NCBI RefSeq assembly: GCF_037992945.1
Contig: NZ_CP150304.1
Location: 3,351,501 to 3,415,500, forward strand
Length of the DNA: 64,000 nt
From: Peribacillus sp. FSL E2-0218
GTDB taxonomy: Bacteria > Bacillota > Bacilli > Bacillales > DSM-1321
Direction: 5' to 3'
The translations under genes were made by a program, and so were the position numbers. The notes beneath the pieces are model-generated. The model saw nothing but the letters and a program-made list of their open reading frames with translations. It ran no database searches and had not been told where the DNA came from. This document shows positions 8,579 through 16,814 of this stretch, in pieces (position 1 is the first letter of the stretch; the number at the start of each line of letters is the position of its first letter).

Positions 8579-9331
8579 TCACCTCAAAAGTTCTACATGA
8601 TAAGAAACAGCGGAAAGTGCATATAAAGGTGCTGTTTCAGTTCTTAATATTCTTGGTCCAAGGCCGCAAGCTACAAAGCCGGCAGCGGACAGTTTTTCGA
8701 TTTCCTTGTCTGCCAAGCCACCTTCAGGACCAAATACGAAAAGAATCGATTGTCCTGCGGTGATATCTTTCAAGACGGACGCAAGGACGGAAGTTTCCCC
8801 CCGTTTCGCTTCTTCTTCAAAAGCGATTAATTTATGATCGAACCCGGCAGCGTGCGAAGCTAGCTGGTCAGCCGTCATCGGCTCCTTGACTTCAGGGATG
8901 ACCGTTCGATGTGATTGCTCAGCGGCTTCTTTTGAAATCTTCTGGAGCCGCTCCAATTTCTTTCCTACCTTTTTGTGGTCCCATTTTACCACCGAACGAG
9001 CAGCAATAAAAGGGATAAATTCAGCGGCGCCAAGTTCGGTCCCCTTCTGAACGATATATTCCAACTTATCCCCTTTAGGCAGACCGCTCGCGATTACCAC
9101 CCTCACCGGAAGTTCCTTCTCTTCATTCTTCCATTCAATGACAGTTCCTATAACCGCATCATCCGTCATTTCCGAAATTTCCGTGACAGCCGCCATACCG
9201 TTTTCCTTCACGGTAATGATTCGCTCTCCCGGAGCCATCCTCATCACCCTGGCGATATGGTGAAAGTCATCGCCTGAAATCGTTACCGTGCTTCCTTTGA
9301 TGTCTTCGTCGTTAAGAAAATACCGTTGCAC
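8579..9331 (-). CDS. rsmE: 16S rRNA (uracil(1498)-N3)-methyltransferase
   Basis: SPOUT-class SAM-dependent methyltransferase acting on U1498 in 16S rRNA. The N-terminal PUA-like part (GDDFHHIARVMRM) is followed by the knotted SPOUT core with LPKGDKLEYIVQKGTELGA, RLQKISKEAAEQSHRTVIPEV, FGPEGGL and GLGPRILRTETAPLYAL. The frame is open a further 27 codons upstream, but the start is placed at the GTG at 9331 behind GGAGTGGGTGGCA, giving MQRYFLND and the usual length of about 250 residues. It lies between prmA and mtaB, as in other Bacillaceae. Confidence 0.95.
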   Translation of the reverse strand: MQRYFLNDEDIKGSTVTISGDDFHHIARVMRMAPGERIITVKENGMAAVTEISEMTDDAVIGTVIEWKNEEKELPVRVVIASGLPKGDKLEYIVQKGTELGAAEFIPFIAARSVVKWDHKKVGKKLERLQKISKEAAEQSHRTVIPEVKEPMTADQLASHAAGFDHKLIAFEEEAKRGETSVLASVLKDITAGQSILFVFGPEGGLADKEIEKLSAAGFVACGLGPRILRTETAPLYALSAVSYHVELLR

Positions 9332-9415
9332 ACTGCCACCCACTCCGTCTAGTCTAAAAAACCTACAGGCTAACAATCCCGTTTCCCGAGTGCAAGCCAT
9401 GCAAAGATTCAAGCT

Positions 9416-9465
9416 AAAAAAAGGTACTCTGATTATCCAACTACCCGATAATCAGAGTAACTTTT
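9416..9465 (-). terminator. Intrinsic terminator after prmA
   Basis: On the minus strand ACTCTGATTATC pairs with GATAATCAGAGT around a 9-base loop and is followed by a T-run. It lies directly past the prmA stop and inside the rsmE upstream region, so rsmE-mtaB may depend on read-through or on a promoter of its own. Confidence 0.85.
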
Positions 9466-9469
9466 CCAA

Positions 9470-10411
9470 TTAACCATTCCTTTTTGCGATTATGGCCACC
9501 CAATCTTCCATCAAGACCGTTTCCTCAATGGTGAATCCGGATGCCGTGATCGCGTCCTTGACATCTTGTTTCTTCGGCTGAATGATTCCGGATGCTATGA
9601 AATATCCGCCTGGCTTAACCACTTTTGCTACATCATCGGTAAAGCGCATGATGACTTCGGCAAGAATATTGGCCACGACGACATCGGCTTGTTCATGCAC
9701 ACCATCCAGCAAGTTGCCCTGCGAAACAGACACTCTATCTTGTACATTATTAAGCTGCACATTTTGCGTAGCGGATTGTACAGCCACTTCATCCAAATCA
9801 AGGGACTGAATCTGCTTGGCATCGAGCAATGCGGCCGCAATGCTCAATACGCCAGACCCGGTTCCTACATCGACTACTAGGTCGCCTGGCCTCACTGTAC
9901 GCTCCAGTGCTTGGATGCACATGACCGTCGTTGGATGTGTGCCTGTTCCGAAGGCCATGCCTGGATCAAGTTCAATGATCAGTTCGTCGCTGCTGACAGG
10001 AGTGTAATCCTCCCATGTAGGAACGATGGTAAAACGTTCGGAAATCTTGACGGGATTATAATATTTTTTCCAAGCGGTTGCCCACTCTTCTTCATTCACT
10101 TCACTGATCGAAACGATATTCTTCCCAAGGTCAATATCAAAAAGAAGGAGATTATTAATTGATTCCTTAATGGCATCGACGGTTTCGCCAAGGAAGCTGT
10201 TTACGGGCAAATACGCCTTGATCAATACACCTTCATCCGGATAATCATCTGGGTTCAAGTGATAGATTTCGCCAAAAACGTTTTCACGTTCTTTGACTAA
10301 TTCTAGAGGATCCTCAATGACAACACCGCTTGCACCTGCCTCATGAAGAATATTCGAAACAGGTTCAACCGCTTCATTCGTTGTTTGGATTGCAAATTCA
10401 GACCACTTCAT
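9470..10411 (-). CDS. prmA: Ribosomal protein L11 methyltransferase
   Basis: SAM-dependent methyltransferase that trimethylates L11 (RplK). It has 313 residues with the N-terminal substrate-recognition domain (MKWSEFAIQTTNEAVE, SGVVIEDPLE) and a class I methyltransferase core: motif I VVDVGTGSGVLSIAAA, LDLDEVAVQSA, VANILAEVI and IASGIIQPKKQDV. The DPGMAFGTGTHPTT segment is typical of PrmA. It follows dnaJ by 37 bp, the arrangement of the B. subtilis dnaK locus. Confidence 0.96.
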   Translation of the reverse strand: MKWSEFAIQTTNEAVEPVSNILHEAGASGVVIEDPLELVKERENVFGEIYHLNPDDYPDEGVLIKAYLPVNSFLGETVDAIKESINNLLLFDIDLGKNIVSISEVNEEEWATAWKKYYNPVKISERFTIVPTWEDYTPVSSDELIIELDPGMAFGTGTHPTTVMCIQALERTVRPGDLVVDVGTGSGVLSIAAALLDAKQIQSLDLDEVAVQSATQNVQLNNVQDRVSVSQGNLLDGVHEQADVVVANILAEVIMRFTDDVAKVVKPGGYFIASGIIQPKKQDVKDAITASGFTIEETVLMEDWVAIIAKRNG

Positions 10412-10447
10412 AGTCTACCAACTCCCAATTTCTTCTTTTACTTTAAT

Positions 10448-11569
10448 TCACCTATCTTTAAAAGCACGCTTCACTTTTGAGAAAAAGCCATCCTCTTGCT
10501 CATCTATACCTGGTTGTCCGCTGATATCGCTGAATTCACGAAGCAGGTCCTTTTGTTTTTCCGTTAATTTTTTAGGCGTGACCACCAACACGACAACATG
10601 CTGATCTCCTTGGCCATATCCCCTGACATTCGGGACACCCTTGCCTTTTAAACGGAAACGGGTACTTGTTTGTGTACCTGCTGGAATCTTCAGCTTCACT
10701 TTTCCATGCAGGGTAGGAACCTCGATCTCATCCCCTAATGCTGCCTGGGCAAACGTGACCGGCATTTCACAATAGATATCATCGCCGTCCCGCTCGAAGA
10801 ATTCATGGCTGCGTACATGGAAGACCACATATAGGTCCCCAGCAGGTCCGCCGTTGATTCCCGGTTCCCCTTGACCGGTTACCCGCAGCTGCTGGCCATC
10901 ATCAATTCCGGCCGGCACCTTGACTTGGATTTTTTTGCGTTTTTGAACCTTTCCGTCGCCGCCACATGTTGAACATTTTTGGGGAATGATTTTCCCTGTT
11001 CCTTGACAATGATGACATGCTCTCCGGTTCACAATTCTGCCGAACGCAGTATTTTGCTCTACATTCAATTGACCAGTTCCATGGCAATGTGAACAAGTTT
11101 CCACTTTAGTCCCTGGTTTGGCACCTGACCCTTTACATGTATCACAATCCTCTTCACGAGGAATTTCAATTTCGGTATCCTTTCCGAATGCCGCCTCTTC
11201 AAACGAAAGCGTCATCGTATATTGTAGGTCCGCTCCTTGACGCGGTGCATTAGGATCTCTCCTGCGTCCGCCGCCGCCGAAAAAACTGCTGAAAATGTCT
11301 TCAAAACCGCCGAAACCGCCGAAGTCCTGACCGCCGCCGAATCCTTGGTTCGGGTCGGTATGTCCGAATTGATCATAATGGGACTTTTTTTGTTCGTCGC
11401 TCAATACCTCATAAGCTTCCTTGATTTCCTTGAACTTATCCGCAGCATCGTCCGCTTTATTAATATCAGGGTGATATTGTTTGGAGAGCTTGCGATACGC
11501 TTTTTTGATTTCATCCTTCGAAGCACTCTTCGAAAGGCCTAACACCTCATAATAATCACGTTTACTCAT
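10448..11569 (-). CDS. dnaJ: Chaperone DnaJ
   Basis: Hsp40 co-chaperone that delivers substrates to DnaK and stimulates its ATPase. Full three-part type I protein of 374 residues: J domain with the HPD motif (KQYHPDINK), Gly/Phe region (GFGGGQDFGGFGGFEDIF), four zinc-finger CxxCxGxG repeats (CDTCKGSG, CSHCHGTG, CHHCQGTG, CSTCGGDG) and the substrate-binding C-terminal domains. The ATG at 11569 follows GGGAGTGGATTTTAGAT; the 35 open codons upstream are not credible as protein. Confidence 0.98.
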   Translation of the reverse strand: MSKRDYYEVLGLSKSASKDEIKKAYRKLSKQYHPDINKADDAADKFKEIKEAYEVLSDEQKKSHYDQFGHTDPNQGFGGGQDFGGFGGFEDIFSSFFGGGGRRRDPNAPRQGADLQYTMTLSFEEAAFGKDTEIEIPREEDCDTCKGSGAKPGTKVETCSHCHGTGQLNVEQNTAFGRIVNRRACHHCQGTGKIIPQKCSTCGGDGKVQKRKKIQVKVPAGIDDGQQLRVTGQGEPGINGGPAGDLYVVFHVRSHEFFERDGDDIYCEMPVTFAQAALGDEIEVPTLHGKVKLKIPAGTQTSTRFRLKGKGVPNVRGYGQGDQHVVVLVVTPKKLTEKQKDLLREFSDISGQPGIDEQEDGFFSKVKRAFKDR

Positions 11570-11760
11570 ATCTAAAATCCACTCCCGATTCGATTCACAT
11601 AAAGGTAATATTATCACTGAACGAAGATAATAATCAACTAGAAAAGTACAAACTGCATTGACACTTTTTTGCAAATGATAACGTCAGCCCCGAATTGCAC
11701 ACTTTTTTTCTCATAATCACATATTTCCCCAGGCTGCGTTTGTATGGAGAAAACCATTCA

Positions 11761-11807
11761 TTGTAAAAAAGCCAAAGCCAAGATAACCTGACTTTGACTT
11801 TTCTACA
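11761..11807 (-). terminator. Terminator-like hairpin between dnaK and dnaJ
   Basis: On the minus strand AGTCAAAGTCA pairs, with two wobble pairs, with TGGCTTTGGCT, extended by TTGTAGAAA / TTTTTTACAA, and the 3' arm runs into six Ts. It lies about 60 bp past the dnaK stop and should lower transcription into dnaJ. The surrounding 11570-11860 gap shows no gene I can support. Confidence 0.7.
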
Positions 11808-11860
11808 ATGACAGGCCAAAAACACTGCCATATATATCAGCTTCCCGGATGGGTCACTTT

Positions 11861-13696
11861 TTATTTTTTCTCTTCTTCGTTAACTTCTGTGTACTCTGCA
11901 TCGACGACGTTATCGTCTTTTGCACCAGCTTCGCCAGCTCCAGCTTCACCAGCTTGCTGAGCTTTTGCCGCTTCTTCATAAAGCTTCATGGTCAATGCTT
12001 GAACGATTTCGTTCAGTGCATCTTTCTTCACGCGGATTTCTTCAAGCTCGTTTTTCTCGATGGCAGCTTTCAGTTCATCCTTCGCTTCGTTCGCTTTCGT
12101 CACTTCCGCTTCGTCCACTTTGCCTTCTAGATCTTTAAGCGTTTTTTCCGTTTGGAAGACTAGTTGATCCGCTTCATTGCGAAGCTCCACTTCTTCCTTA
12201 CGTTGCTTATCGCTGTCAGCATTTTCTTCCGCTTCTCGTACCATGCGGTCGATTTCTTCATCCGAAAGGCCTGAAGATGATTTGATCGTGATCGCTTGTT
12301 CCTTGTTTGTGCCAAGATCCTTCGCACGAACGTTCACGATACCATTTTTATCGATATCGAATGTTACTTCAACTTGAGGAACTCCACGTGGTGCCGGCGG
12401 AATGTCACTCAATTGGAAGCGGCCAAGCGTTTTGTTATCCGCTGACATTGGACGCTCACCTTGAAGAACGTGGATATCAACAGCCGTTTGGTTATCAGCC
12501 GCAGTCGAGAATACTTGGGATTTACTTGTTGGAATCGTTGTATTGCGGTCGATCAATTTCGTGAACACTCCGCCCATCGTTTCAATTCCAAGTGAAAGTG
12601 GAGTTACGTCAAGAAGAACGACGTCTTTAACATCTCCTGTTAATACGCCACCTTGAATCGCAGCACCCATGGCCACTACTTCATCAGGGTTAACGCCTTT
12701 GCTTGGCTCTTGTCCGATTTCCTTTTTGATTGCTTCAACAACCGCAGGAATACGTGTAGATCCACCAACAAGGATGACTTTATCGATTTCAGAAGCAGAA
12801 AGGCCCGCATCTTTCATCGCTTGACGAGTAGGTCCCATTGTGCGTTCTACAAGGCCTGAAGAAAGCTCATCGAATTTAGCTCTAGTCATGGTTACATCCA
12901 AGTGAAGCGGGCCAGCATCCCCAGCCGTGATGAATGGCAATGAAATTTGTGTAGACGTTACACCGGAAAGATCTTTTTTCGCTTTTTCAGCTGCATCTTT
13001 CAAACGTTGAACAGCCATTTTGTCTTTGGAAAGGTCGATTCCGTTTTCTTTCTTGAATGCTTCCACTAAGTAGTCGATGATGACTTGGTCGAAATCATCT
13101 CCACCTAGACGGTTGTCGCCGGCTGTGGATTTAACCTCGAATACGCCATCGCCAAGTTCCATGACAGAAACGTCGAATGTTCCGCCGCCAAGGTCGAATA
13201 CAAGGATCGTTTGATCTTCTTCCGTTTTATCCAAGCCGTATGCAAGTGCTGCAGCTGTCGGTTCGTTGATGATACGTTCCACTTCAAGACCGGCAATTTG
13301 TCCAGCGTCCTTTGTTGCCTGACGTTCTGCATCATTGAAGTAAGCAGGTACGGTGATGACCGCTTTTGTAACCTTCTCACCAAGATACTCTTCAGCATAA
13401 GATTTCAAGTATTGAAGGATGATTGCAGAAACTTCCTGAGGTGAATACTCTTTTCCTTCGATTACTTCTTTATGGTTCGTACCCATATGACGCTTGATGG
13501 AGATGATCGTGTTAGGGTTTGTGATCGCTTGGCGTTTTGCCACTTCCCCTACTTGTCTTTCTCCATTTTTGAATGCCACTACGGATGGAGTTGTACGGTT
13601 TCCTTCTGGATTCGGGATTACTTTTGGTTCCCCGCCTTCAAGTACAGATACACAAGAGTTTGTTGTACCTAAGTCAATACCAATAATCTTGCTCAT
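11861..13696 (-). CDS. dnaK: Chaperone protein DnaK (Hsp70)
   Basis: ATP-driven chaperone of 611 residues. The nucleotide-binding domain shows GIDLGTTNSCV, the phosphate loop VFDLGGGTFDVSV, and adenosine-binding VGGSTRIPAV. The substrate-binding domain has DVTPLSLGIETMGG and TIPTSKSQVFSTAADNQ, and the lid ends in an acidic tail (VVDAEYTEVNEEEKK). The length and the missing insert in the first lobe are typical of Gram-positive DnaK. It belongs to the hrcA-grpE-dnaK-dnaJ operon under the CIRCE operator. Confidence 0.99.
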   Translation of the reverse strand: MSKIIGIDLGTTNSCVSVLEGGEPKVIPNPEGNRTTPSVVAFKNGERQVGEVAKRQAITNPNTIISIKRHMGTNHKEVIEGKEYSPQEVSAIILQYLKSYAEEYLGEKVTKAVITVPAYFNDAERQATKDAGQIAGLEVERIINEPTAAALAYGLDKTEEDQTILVFDLGGGTFDVSVMELGDGVFEVKSTAGDNRLGGDDFDQVIIDYLVEAFKKENGIDLSKDKMAVQRLKDAAEKAKKDLSGVTSTQISLPFITAGDAGPLHLDVTMTRAKFDELSSGLVERTMGPTRQAMKDAGLSASEIDKVILVGGSTRIPAVVEAIKKEIGQEPSKGVNPDEVVAMGAAIQGGVLTGDVKDVVLLDVTPLSLGIETMGGVFTKLIDRNTTIPTSKSQVFSTAADNQTAVDIHVLQGERPMSADNKTLGRFQLSDIPPAPRGVPQVEVTFDIDKNGIVNVRAKDLGTNKEQAITIKSSSGLSDEEIDRMVREAEENADSDKQRKEEVELRNEADQLVFQTEKTLKDLEGKVDEAEVTKANEAKDELKAAIEKNELEEIRVKKDALNEIVQALTMKLYEEAAKAQQAGEAGAGEAGAKDDNVVDAEYTEVNEEEKK

Positions 13697-13732
13697 AGTT
13701 TCACTACCTCCCAGTAATTATATGTAAAATGC

Positions 13733-14323
13733 TTATTCGTTCACTTTCACCATTGCAGGTCGAATCACTCGGTCTTTAAGCAGGTATCCTTTTTGGAATT
13801 CCTCCACGACGATGTTGGAACCGAAGTTTTCATCTTGGACTTGCATGACCGCTTGATGCAAACGAGGATCGAACTCTTCACCAACCGAACTGATCGGCTC
13901 GATGCCTTCTTTGGCCAATGCGTCCGTAATCGTCTTGTAAACCATTTCCATGCCCGAAAGCAGGGATTTCGTTTGTTCATTTTCCGCTTCGATTTTTGTA
14001 GCTCTTTCAAAATTATCAAGGGCTTCCACTAAATCGCCAGCAATACTTTGAACTCTATATTTTTGAGCCGCCTCCATATCAAGCTTGGCACGGCGTCTTG
14101 AATTATCAAAATCGGCCTGCAGACGAAGGTAACGGTTATCCATTTCTTCGATTTTTGCCTGAAGCTCGGCAATCTTTTCCTGAGCCAACTGAAGCTCATC
14201 CTTTTCAGCCGGATCCTGGTTTTGCTCCGCTGGAATTTCTTCTTCAGCGAAAACCGCTTCTGCAGCGTTTTCTTCGATTGTTTCATTTTCCAATGTTTGT
14301 TCTTCGTTTTTATTATCTGTCAC
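13733..14323 (-). CDS. grpE: Nucleotide exchange factor GrpE
   Basis: Exchange factor that releases ADP from DnaK. It has 196 residues: an acidic disordered N-terminus (ENETIEENAAEAVFAEEE), a long coiled coil (about 45-95, EKIAELQAKIEEMDNRYLRLQADFDN) and the C-terminal beta-domain with DNFERA, LLSGMEMVYK, and VVEEFQKGYLLKDRVIRPAMVKV. It lies between hrcA and dnaK, 36 bp before dnaK. Confidence 0.98.
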   Translation of the reverse strand: MTDNKNEEQTLENETIEENAAEAVFAEEEIPAEQNQDPAEKDELQLAQEKIAELQAKIEEMDNRYLRLQADFDNSRRRAKLDMEAAQKYRVQSIAGDLVEALDNFERATKIEAENEQTKSLLSGMEMVYKTITDALAKEGIEPISSVGEEFDPRLHQAVMQVQDENFGSNIVVEEFQKGYLLKDRVIRPAMVKVNE

Positions 14324-14422
14324 AATCTCACCTCCCTAAAAGGGTTATACAATTTATGCTAAAGTATTATGCCAGGCGACGGGATGCTGCCCTCCGCCAC
14401 CTTAACAATATTACCTTTGCTC

Positions 14423-15450
14423 CTATTTTTGATACAGTTTTGTCATGAGGGCAGTCAAATCCTTCGAGAAAAACGAAAGCAAACTGATTACCCTCGAATA
14501 TTCCATCCTCGTCGGACCCAATATGGCTAATGTGCCGACTTGCTCCTGTCCGATTGAATAAGTTGCGGTTATCAAGCTGCAATCATCAAGCACTGTGTTT
14601 TGATTTTCGCGGCCGATCCTGACGTGGATGCCAGATGGGTTTTGGGTAATGAGATCATAAAACCCCTGCTCCTGCTCAATCATGGATAAAAGCGTGCTGA
14701 CCTTAGCGATATCATGGAACTCCGGCTGCCTCAGCATATTCGTTTTCCCGCCGAAAAATATTTTTTCGGGGTTTGTATCCGTCAAGGTATCCGCGAGGAC
14801 GGATACCATCGATCCGTAGTTTGAATATGGCGGCTTAACAGAACAGCCACTTCCTTATATATCTTATCCTTTAAATCAACTAACGGAACGTCGACCAATC
14901 GGGCATTTAATATGTTCACCATCTTTTCGATTTCGTTTATATCGAAAGAAGGAGGAAGGGAAATCATTCGGTTCTCCACATGACCTGTATCGGTAATGAT
15001 GATGGCAATCGCTGTTTCAGCGCTCAAGGGAATGATTTGGATTTTCTTCAGCTTATGTTCATTCACTTTCGGCCCAAGCACTATTGCCGTATAATTCGTC
15101 AGTTCCGAAAGAATTTTCGCTGACTTTTGAACGATCTTTTCCAATTCATAAATTCGTTCTACAAAAACGGATTTCAATAATTTCATTTCATTCTTTTTCG
15201 GAGCTTGAGGAGAAAGTAAATGATCCACATAATATCTATACCCTTTTTCAGAAGGAATCCTGCCGGAAGATGTATGGGTTTTTTCTATAAATCCCATTTC
15301 TTCAAGATCAGACATTTCATTGCGGATTGTGGCAGAGCTGAACGTAATTTCATCTTTCTTCGACAAGCTTCGTGACCCGACTGGCTGGGCTGAATGGATA
15401 AAATCCTCGATTATCACTTGTAGAATCAATAATTGACGATCAGTTAGCAT
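14423..15450 (-). pseudogene. hrcA: Heat-inducible transcription repressor HrcA, broken by a one-base frameshift
   Basis: HrcA represses the class I heat-shock operons by binding CIRCE. The first part (15450 to about 14822) encodes the winged-helix domain (LTDRQLLILQVIIEDFI, GSRSLSKKDEITFSSATIRNEMSDLEEMGFIEKTHTSSGR) and much of the GAF-like domain, then runs into a premature stop after HIQTTDRWYPSSRIP. The remainder (about 14820 to 14423) continues in another frame with NYGSMVSVLADTL, EKIFFGGKTNML and HDIAKVSTLLSMIEQ. Restoring one A in the AAA run at 14820-14822 (minus strand) gives an uninterrupted protein of about 342 residues, the normal length. This is either a real mutation or a sequencing error in a short homopolymer. 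The start ATG at 15450 has the ribosome binding site AGAGGTGATC. Confidence 0.9.
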
Positions 15451-15465
15451 GTATGATCACCTCTG

Positions 15466-15492
15466 TTAGCACTCTGTCTCTCTGAGTGCTAA
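15466..15492 (-). promoter_or_regulatory. CIRCE operator of the hrcA-grpE-dnaK-dnaJ operon
   Basis: Perfect match to the class I heat-shock operator: TTAGCACTC, nine bases, GAGTGCTAA. It sits 15 bp upstream of the hrcA start codon, the classic position, where HrcA blocks the operon promoter and the 5' leader. Confidence 0.98.
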
Positions 15493-15575
15493 TATACTAA
15501 TAAATTATCAAATGCAGCCAATGATGTCAACAAAGAAAACCCGTAATTCATCGTTAAAATGACAAGCGATTTCCT

Positions 15576-16727
15576 TTACTCGGAATCGGCAACACCTAAA
15601 AATGATTGGAACACTTCATTTCCGAGTAGTTTCCCCTGTTCAGTCAAGCGGACGAAGCCGTCCTCAACCATTAGAAGGCCCTTTGCCACTTCTTCCTGAA
15701 GCGGTTTCCGGAAAATCTCGGTCATTTCAACAGAAAATTTATTCATGAAGTTCTCGATTGAAACTCCTTCTGTTTTCCGGAGGCCCAAAAACATTTCTTC
15801 CTCCATCCGTTCATGGAGCGGGACCTGATGTTCCTCCAAAACCGGCAGCTGATTTGCTAATAAAGGGGTGATATATTTCTTCACGGGGCCATGGTTAGCC
15901 ACTCGCCTTCCTCCAGTATAGCCATGTGCGCCGGCACCAATGCCATAATACTCCACATTATCCCAATATGTCAGATTATGACGGCTTTCAAAACCAGGCC
16001 GGGCAAAATTACTGATCTCATACTGGTGGATACCTTGCTTCTCCATTTCTTCCATGAGCTTCTCATACATGGAAGCCTCGAGTTCCTGCGGCGGCAGGTT
16101 CAATTTACCCTTTCGCATCTGATTGTAAAAAACCGTCTTCGGTTCAACGATCAATGAGTAACTGGAATAGTGCGGCAATTGCAGGGCAAGGGCTTTATCC
16201 AGCGTATCCTGAAAATCGGCCATCGTTTGACCAGGCAATCCATAAATCAAATCAATGCTGATATTCGTGAAGCCAACCTCCTGAGCCAGGTGGATCGTTT
16301 CGTACACTTCGGAAGCCCGATGAGTCCGTCCTATCCGTTTCAACAATTCGTCATTGAAGCTTTGCACACCGAAGCTAAGTCGATTGACACCCGATTGATA
16401 CAGGATTTCGAGTTTTTCCCTCGAAAGATCCCCTGGATTGGCCTCGAATGTATATTCGGCTTTGTTCGGTTCGAATGGCAAGGTTTCATTGATTGCTTCA
16501 CATAGGAATGTCAGCTGTTTTTCATCTAATGAGGTCGGTGTCCCTCCGCCGACGAAAACGGTATCCAATCCTGTCGTCGGGTATTTGGCAAGCTGCAGGG
16601 CCATTTCCCTTTTCATCATCTGTAAATATTCGTCGACAGGCTGCCCTTGCAGGAATACTTTATTAAAATCACAATAGTGACAAATGTGTTCACAGAACGG
16701 TATATGGAGATAGGCGCTTTTAATCAT
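15576..16727 (-). CDS. hemW: HemW-type radical SAM protein (HemN-like; haem chaperone)
   Basis: Radical-SAM protein related to oxygen-independent coproporphyrinogen III oxidase. The cluster motif CEHICHYC is near the N-terminus, followed by FVGGGTPTSL, FEANPGD, VNRLSFGVQSF and IDLIYGLPGQT, and the C-terminal HemN domain. The short N-terminus, starting directly with AYLHIPFCEHICHYCDF, fits HemW, now thought to handle haem, better than true HemN. The ATG at 16727 is preferred over a GTG three codons upstream because of spacing to AAAGG. It lies between lepA and hrcA, as in B. subtilis (yqeR). Confidence 0.93.
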   Translation of the reverse strand: MIKSAYLHIPFCEHICHYCDFNKVFLQGQPVDEYLQMMKREMALQLAKYPTTGLDTVFVGGGTPTSLDEKQLTFLCEAINETLPFEPNKAEYTFEANPGDLSREKLEILYQSGVNRLSFGVQSFNDELLKRIGRTHRASEVYETIHLAQEVGFTNISIDLIYGLPGQTMADFQDTLDKALALQLPHYSSYSLIVEPKTVFYNQMRKGKLNLPPQELEASMYEKLMEEMEKQGIHQYEISNFARPGFESRHNLTYWDNVEYYGIGAGAHGYTGGRRVANHGPVKKYITPLLANQLPVLEEHQVPLHERMEEEMFLGLRKTEGVSIENFMNKFSVEMTEIFRKPLQEEVAKGLLMVEDGFVRLTEQGKLLGNEVFQSFLGVADSE

Positions 16728-16758
16728 CGTGTTCACAACCTTTAATCGAATGAGTCGA

Positions 16759-16797
16759 TAGAAAAAGAGGCTAGAATCACTCTACCCTCTTTTCCCC
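16759..16797 (-). terminator. Intrinsic terminator after lepA
   Basis: On the minus strand GAGGGTAGA and TCTAGCCTC form an imperfect stem followed by TTTTTC. It lies 18 bp past the lepA stop and before hemW. Confidence 0.7.
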
Positions 16798-16814
16798 TCT
16801 ATCGTTAATTTTAT

